Assembly: GCF_000003605.2 (NCBI RefSeq)
Contig: NW_003149765.1
Span: 585,576 to 635,470, forward strand
DNA: 49,895 bases
Direction of reading: 5' to 3'
Source of the DNA: Saccoglossus kowalevskii
Taxonomy: Eukaryota; Hemichordata; Enteropneusta; Harrimaniidae
The translations under genes and the position numbers were made by a program. The number at the start of each line of letters is the position of its first letter. The stretch's first letter is position 1. The notes below the pieces were generated by a model. That model was given only the letters and a program-made list of their open reading frames with translations, was not told the DNA's origin and did no database searches. Positions 46,240-49,895 of the stretch are shown here, one piece after another.

Positions 46240-47260
46240 CATTTTTTAATTGACCTTACTATGAGTAGACTCACAATCTTGCGACTCAACGTTATGTTCA
46301 TGCGTATCATCGGCATCCATACGACACGAAAGACAATTTCATTCAATGATACTTTCAAGTTTGTATATATAAATACTCAATAAAAAGGCTTAAAGTACTA
46401 AATCTCCGTAGAATACTAGCTTTTGAATCATGCATTGGCGAAGCATGTGTTTCAATAACAACACACTATCGTTTACTAGTCAGATACGACCTACACCAAG
46501 CAGTTCTTGAAACATGAAAAACTTTTCTCAAGTCTTTCTAACAAAATGACCTAATCTACAGTATCAAATACAGAACTCAAATCTGGAAGCGATAAGACAG
46601 TAAGTAAGTAAGTAACTTTATTATCTTCCAAAAACCATATAATTCTACACATTAAGAAAGTCTCTAATACGGATTCCGGATTATGAAACCTCTTGTACAG
46701 TGAAGCAGTTTTTCACTTCCCCTAGACATAAACGGCAGAGTCGACACTAGACGATAATCGGCATACTTTAATTTAAGACTTTCTTTACAACGTATCACAA
46801 TTACCTCCTTATACGTTATTGGAAAAACATTACTGGATAACTAGGACAGTATAAAAACAATACATGTTCTAAATTCACCAATTCCAGCAAGGCACTTTTT
46901 AATATTAATAAGTTTTATAATAAGTCAATAAGTTAGCAAAACATTATCCATGTAGCGCACAATTTCAACATTATCTGTATAGTAGATACTTTAAGACCGA
47001 ATATTGTCAATCTGTCAATAAAAGTTGCATGCACTCTTTAAAAGCGTGAACGAGTATCAAGTTGTTTCCCTTTTATGAAATAGATCTCTAATAATAAGAA
47101 ACAGTTGCCTATATTCTTGCTAATTAATTTCGTAAAATTGACACACTTTCTTTTGAACAAAAAATCATTATTGATCCCATGGCTTTAAAATTATCGAAAT
47201 CATATTGAATCCGCCTGCGATGCCATTTCCTCTTCAGCTATATCGAAAAGACAAAAAGGT
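46240..47260 (-). mobile_element. Decayed non-LTR retrotransposon of CR1/L2/Jockey-like type, reverse transcriptase relic
   Basis: Minus-strand motifs in order: a weak KWHRRRIQYDFDNFK segment (about 47190-47235, spacer before RT), ADYRLVSTLPFMSRGSEK (about 46715-46765, matching the usual NYRPVSNLPFLSKxxEK), DLSSVFDTVD-stop-VILLERL (46530-46590, matching LDLSAAFDTVDHxILLxRL), WCRSYLTSKR (46467-46498, matching WFRSYLTxR), and MDADDT (46300-46320, the YADDT catalytic box with both aspartates). Stops and frameshifts are frequent, and an AAGTAAGTAAGTAAG tract at 46600-46617 interrupts it. The motif wording differs from that at 8330-9440, so this is a different LINE family. Confidence 0.75.
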
Positions 47261-48082
47261 AATCAGGGATTTAACAGCAGACTGGTGTATTTCCAACCCC
47301 GGAGCTTGTCGATATTTGACGCATTGAAAACTCTTTTACGTGGCGTCATGACTTAAATAATGCTAAGCCTTTTGAACTGCCATTTTATGTGAAACTACCC
47401 TCAGGGTAATGTTAAATCTGTCTCTATAATTCCATCGATATACTTGGGTAATTTTGTTATTTTTATCATCTAGCAGTGACTCCTGTGATGGCAATAGTAA
47501 ATAATATTATAAATTTAAAGAGATTCAAACTTATAGGATTTGATTTCATTCTATTGAAGAAAATGCTATTGTATTTTGAAACAAAATCATATAGAATTGA
47601 GCAATATATACAGGTCGTACAGCATTTTAAGCATCGTATATAATCCTATACAACACTTTTTTAAGGTGACAAATCCGTGGTACATCGTGACTATTTTACA
47701 ATGTAATCTCATCCTTACAATTAATTAAATAAAAATTTAGTATATTAGTCTTATTTTTGACTCGCTGTTAACATAACTCTGTACTATGGTATTGGTGATA
47801 TATAAATTGGGGGTCATAGGATAGTACTTGATGGCCAACCAACCTAATCAAATATGTAATTTGCATTGTACGAGTGCAAAATAAGTTATTAGGAAATTAG
47901 AAAATTAGGATATTAGTACCAGCTATTTTATACGCATGCGCATTGGCCGATCCTGTAAAATCTTATCACCTGTTTTGAGGCGTGTCTGGTCGATGTGAAA
48001 TTGCTTCAGCCATTGGGTAACGGAATTAACTGGTGTCTGAGCGGTTTTTGCGCTGCCATTTTCTGAATGATTTGGAGCAGCA

Positions 48083-48230
48083 ATGGAAGCCGACCATGTA
48101 TTTAATAAAAATCTTGTCCAAAATATGATTTTAAATGACCGAACGTATAGAGAAATCAGTCTCGTATTGGAAAGTATGTTTCCGAAAAGGAAAGGCATCT
48201 AGGTGGCGTAGCGTGGTAAGTAGATTTCCT
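48083..48230 (+). pseudogene. Fragment resembling the N-terminus of an integrase/transposase-type ORF
   Basis: ATG at 48083 opens 39 codons (MEADHVFNKNLVQNMILNDR, then TYREISLVLESMFPKRKG) ending at TAG 48200-48202. The pattern, a helix followed by YxEIS..L....P..KG, resembles the helix-turn-helix start of integrase-core proteins common in marine invertebrates, where G-x-S-x-RSVRRF follows. Here that next motif appears only in another frame (ASRWRSVVSRF, from 48197), implying a frameshift. A good donor, GTG|GTAAGT, follows at 48215. The family call is from memory and tentative. Confidence 0.35.
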
Positions 48231-48350
48231 CCCCAGGACGCCGAGTTGGGCGTCGGTACCAAGAGAGAGGCGGTGAATATGATGTCGAGCGACCAACATA
48301 GTAAACCAAACTGGTGCAGACGACTATGGTCGAACAACTATGAAAAATAA

Positions 48351-49895
48351 ATGGTCCTTAGTAATTAATGATTCCACGTATTTATTTGGCCGTTATTAGA
48401 CAGACGTAAAATGCCATAATGTTAATTCGCGGAAATTTAAACACACAGATAATGATAATGAATAAAACAATTGCCAAAAAATACTAAATTTGCTATCTCT
48501 TGGAAATAATTAAAACCAAAATATTTGGCAATATGTTAAGTTTTGTGTCGCATGCACACGATTGAAATAACATATAAAATGGACCTAATATACTAGTGAT
48601 GTATTTATTTAATTGTACGAACGAGTTTACATCCTGGAATTGAACAATATTCAGAATAGTGATTTTAAATTTGTTTGCTTGCTATCTTCTATAAAAACTA
48701 ATATTACTCGCTAGTTGTGAAATAACAAAATAATCAAAAGATATGTAAACCTATTATCACTGATGGGTAAGTTTTTTTTTTTTTTTGCTTTTGCAAGGGC
48801 GCCATTAGCGTTGGTCATTACACTCATTCGTTTTTTTTAATTTGTACTGTGAGGGCGAATGAGGACGAGAAAAACGCCCGTGAAGTGCCCGAAAGATGAC
48901 CTGCAAACACATACACGTATTTAAGATACTAATATATATATATATCTGTTCTATTTTTATAGAAAAACCTTCCCAAATAAAAGAAATTCTAAAATTAAAA
49001 AATATAAGAGGTAGTCACTAAACCATGTACTTTCACACTCAAGCAAGAGAATAGACATGTTGGTGAACTAGCCTTGCACTGTGAGTGTTTTATTGTTTAC
49101 ACTCTGTAAAATACCAGTTTTTTTCACAAATAAAAAAATTAAAAAAAAGAACTGCAGACCACACTTCTTTATATTTTTGAGTGGGCCAGCCATGTTTCCA
49201 CATACAAAAATACACATAATATTTCTATTTAATTTATTTTATTTAAAAAAATATATTTTAGAAGCATAACAATACAACGACTAGATTTGGTGTCACAGTT
49301 TGCTCCCAATTCATACTGGAATATTGCCAGCAATAAATAATAAAGCTTGTTCAGAAAACCATTTATTCCCGGATAGATATACAGATATTCAACACCGCCA
49401 TATCGAATTTGGATTTGGACCATACAATTTCAAGCTGCAGGGTGTCTAAACAATGACTCAACAAACAATAAACGCATCTTCCACCCACCACACAAATTTT
49501 AGCCATAATTGAACAACCAAGAAAGCAACAAATATCAGACTGCATCTTGAAAACAACGAGATACCACATTACAACCAGTCATTACAAACATGAAATCCTC
49601 CACCCCTCCCAGTACACCCTACAGCATTAATGGTTCCTATACTCATTTGCATCTATGTACAACAAGCTTAGCCAATAGATGCACCTGACTCATCAAACTT
49701 TTGACCAACCACTCATTCTAAATATTCTTGAGTGAGGGCGCTATTTACTAATGAGAGGAATCTTTTAAACGAATTAAACAGATGGACATTTTGAAATGGA
49801 CATTTTGTTTATGTTTGAGTTTAACCCCATGCCCTAGGACGGGCAGATATGCAAATAATTTCTTATCTTGGTCTGTTTTGGGAGTGAATAGTCTG
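48351..49895. other. Right end of window, nothing recognised apart from a T15 run
   Basis: AT-rich DNA with a T15 run (48772-48786) and A/T-rich low-complexity stretches. AGGGCGCTATTTACTAATGAG at 49736 on resembles the GCGCCCTC-type MITE termini seen elsewhere, read in reverse, but no partner is visible. Confidence 0.35.

Larger units (their letters stand above)
41126..46240. other. Intergenic, 5 kb, no gene recognised
   Basis: Both strands were read. No coding exon or RNA gene can be supported; open frames are short and AT-driven. It contains the tandem repeat at 41933-42050, ACACACAC-type dinucleotides near 43718-43731 and the ATGT microsatellite at 44277-44306. Confidence 0.4.

Overview
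This window is animal nuclear DNA. It is AT-rich and holds split genes with GT-AG introns, many short inverted-repeat elements and decayed retrotransposons. It has no operons, no ribosome binding sites and no CRISPR array. Gene content (TSR1, FAM185A, a CNBD2-like gene, an intronless peptide-type GPCR), introns of about 0.1-2 kb and small transposon relics fit an invertebrate metazoan, most likely marine. The phylum cannot be fixed from the sequence alone; a deuterostome such as a hemichordate is a guess.

Layout. 1-6877 (minus): the first six coding exons of TSR1, a 40S ribosome assembly factor whose gene runs off the left edge; intron 1 carries an 855-bp inverted-repeat element. 6878-10785: TSR1 upstream region, an old tandem duplication, and a decayed non-LTR retrotransposon (minus). 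10786-15586 (minus): complete seven-exon FAM185A, 399 codons including a predicted repeat-rich beta-domain. 15587-24706: intergenic, with a 1.6-kb element bounded by about 95-bp inverted repeats and 14-bp direct repeats, into which a hairpin-bearing repeat family is nested. 24709-33379 (plus): complete 17-exon CNBD2-like gene, 726 aa, with one intact cyclic-nucleotide-binding domain and a second, degenerate one split by a long insertion. 33380-39827: mostly non-coding, with two short TIR elements of one family and a possible terminal exon of a membrane protein at 38106-38279. 39828-40943 (minus): a 371-aa rhodopsin-class GPCR in one exon. 41000-49895: no convincing host gene; a 37-bp tandem repeat, a second reverse-transcriptase relic and a fragment of a transposase-like ORF.

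The genes do not form a functional cluster: ribosome biogenesis (TSR1), a poorly characterised protein (FAM185A), cyclic-nucleotide sensing (CNBD2) and cell-surface signalling (GPCR). Most coding exons were assembled by hand from reading frame, splice sites and remembered family similarity. All exon phases close, which is the main internal check. No database search was possible.
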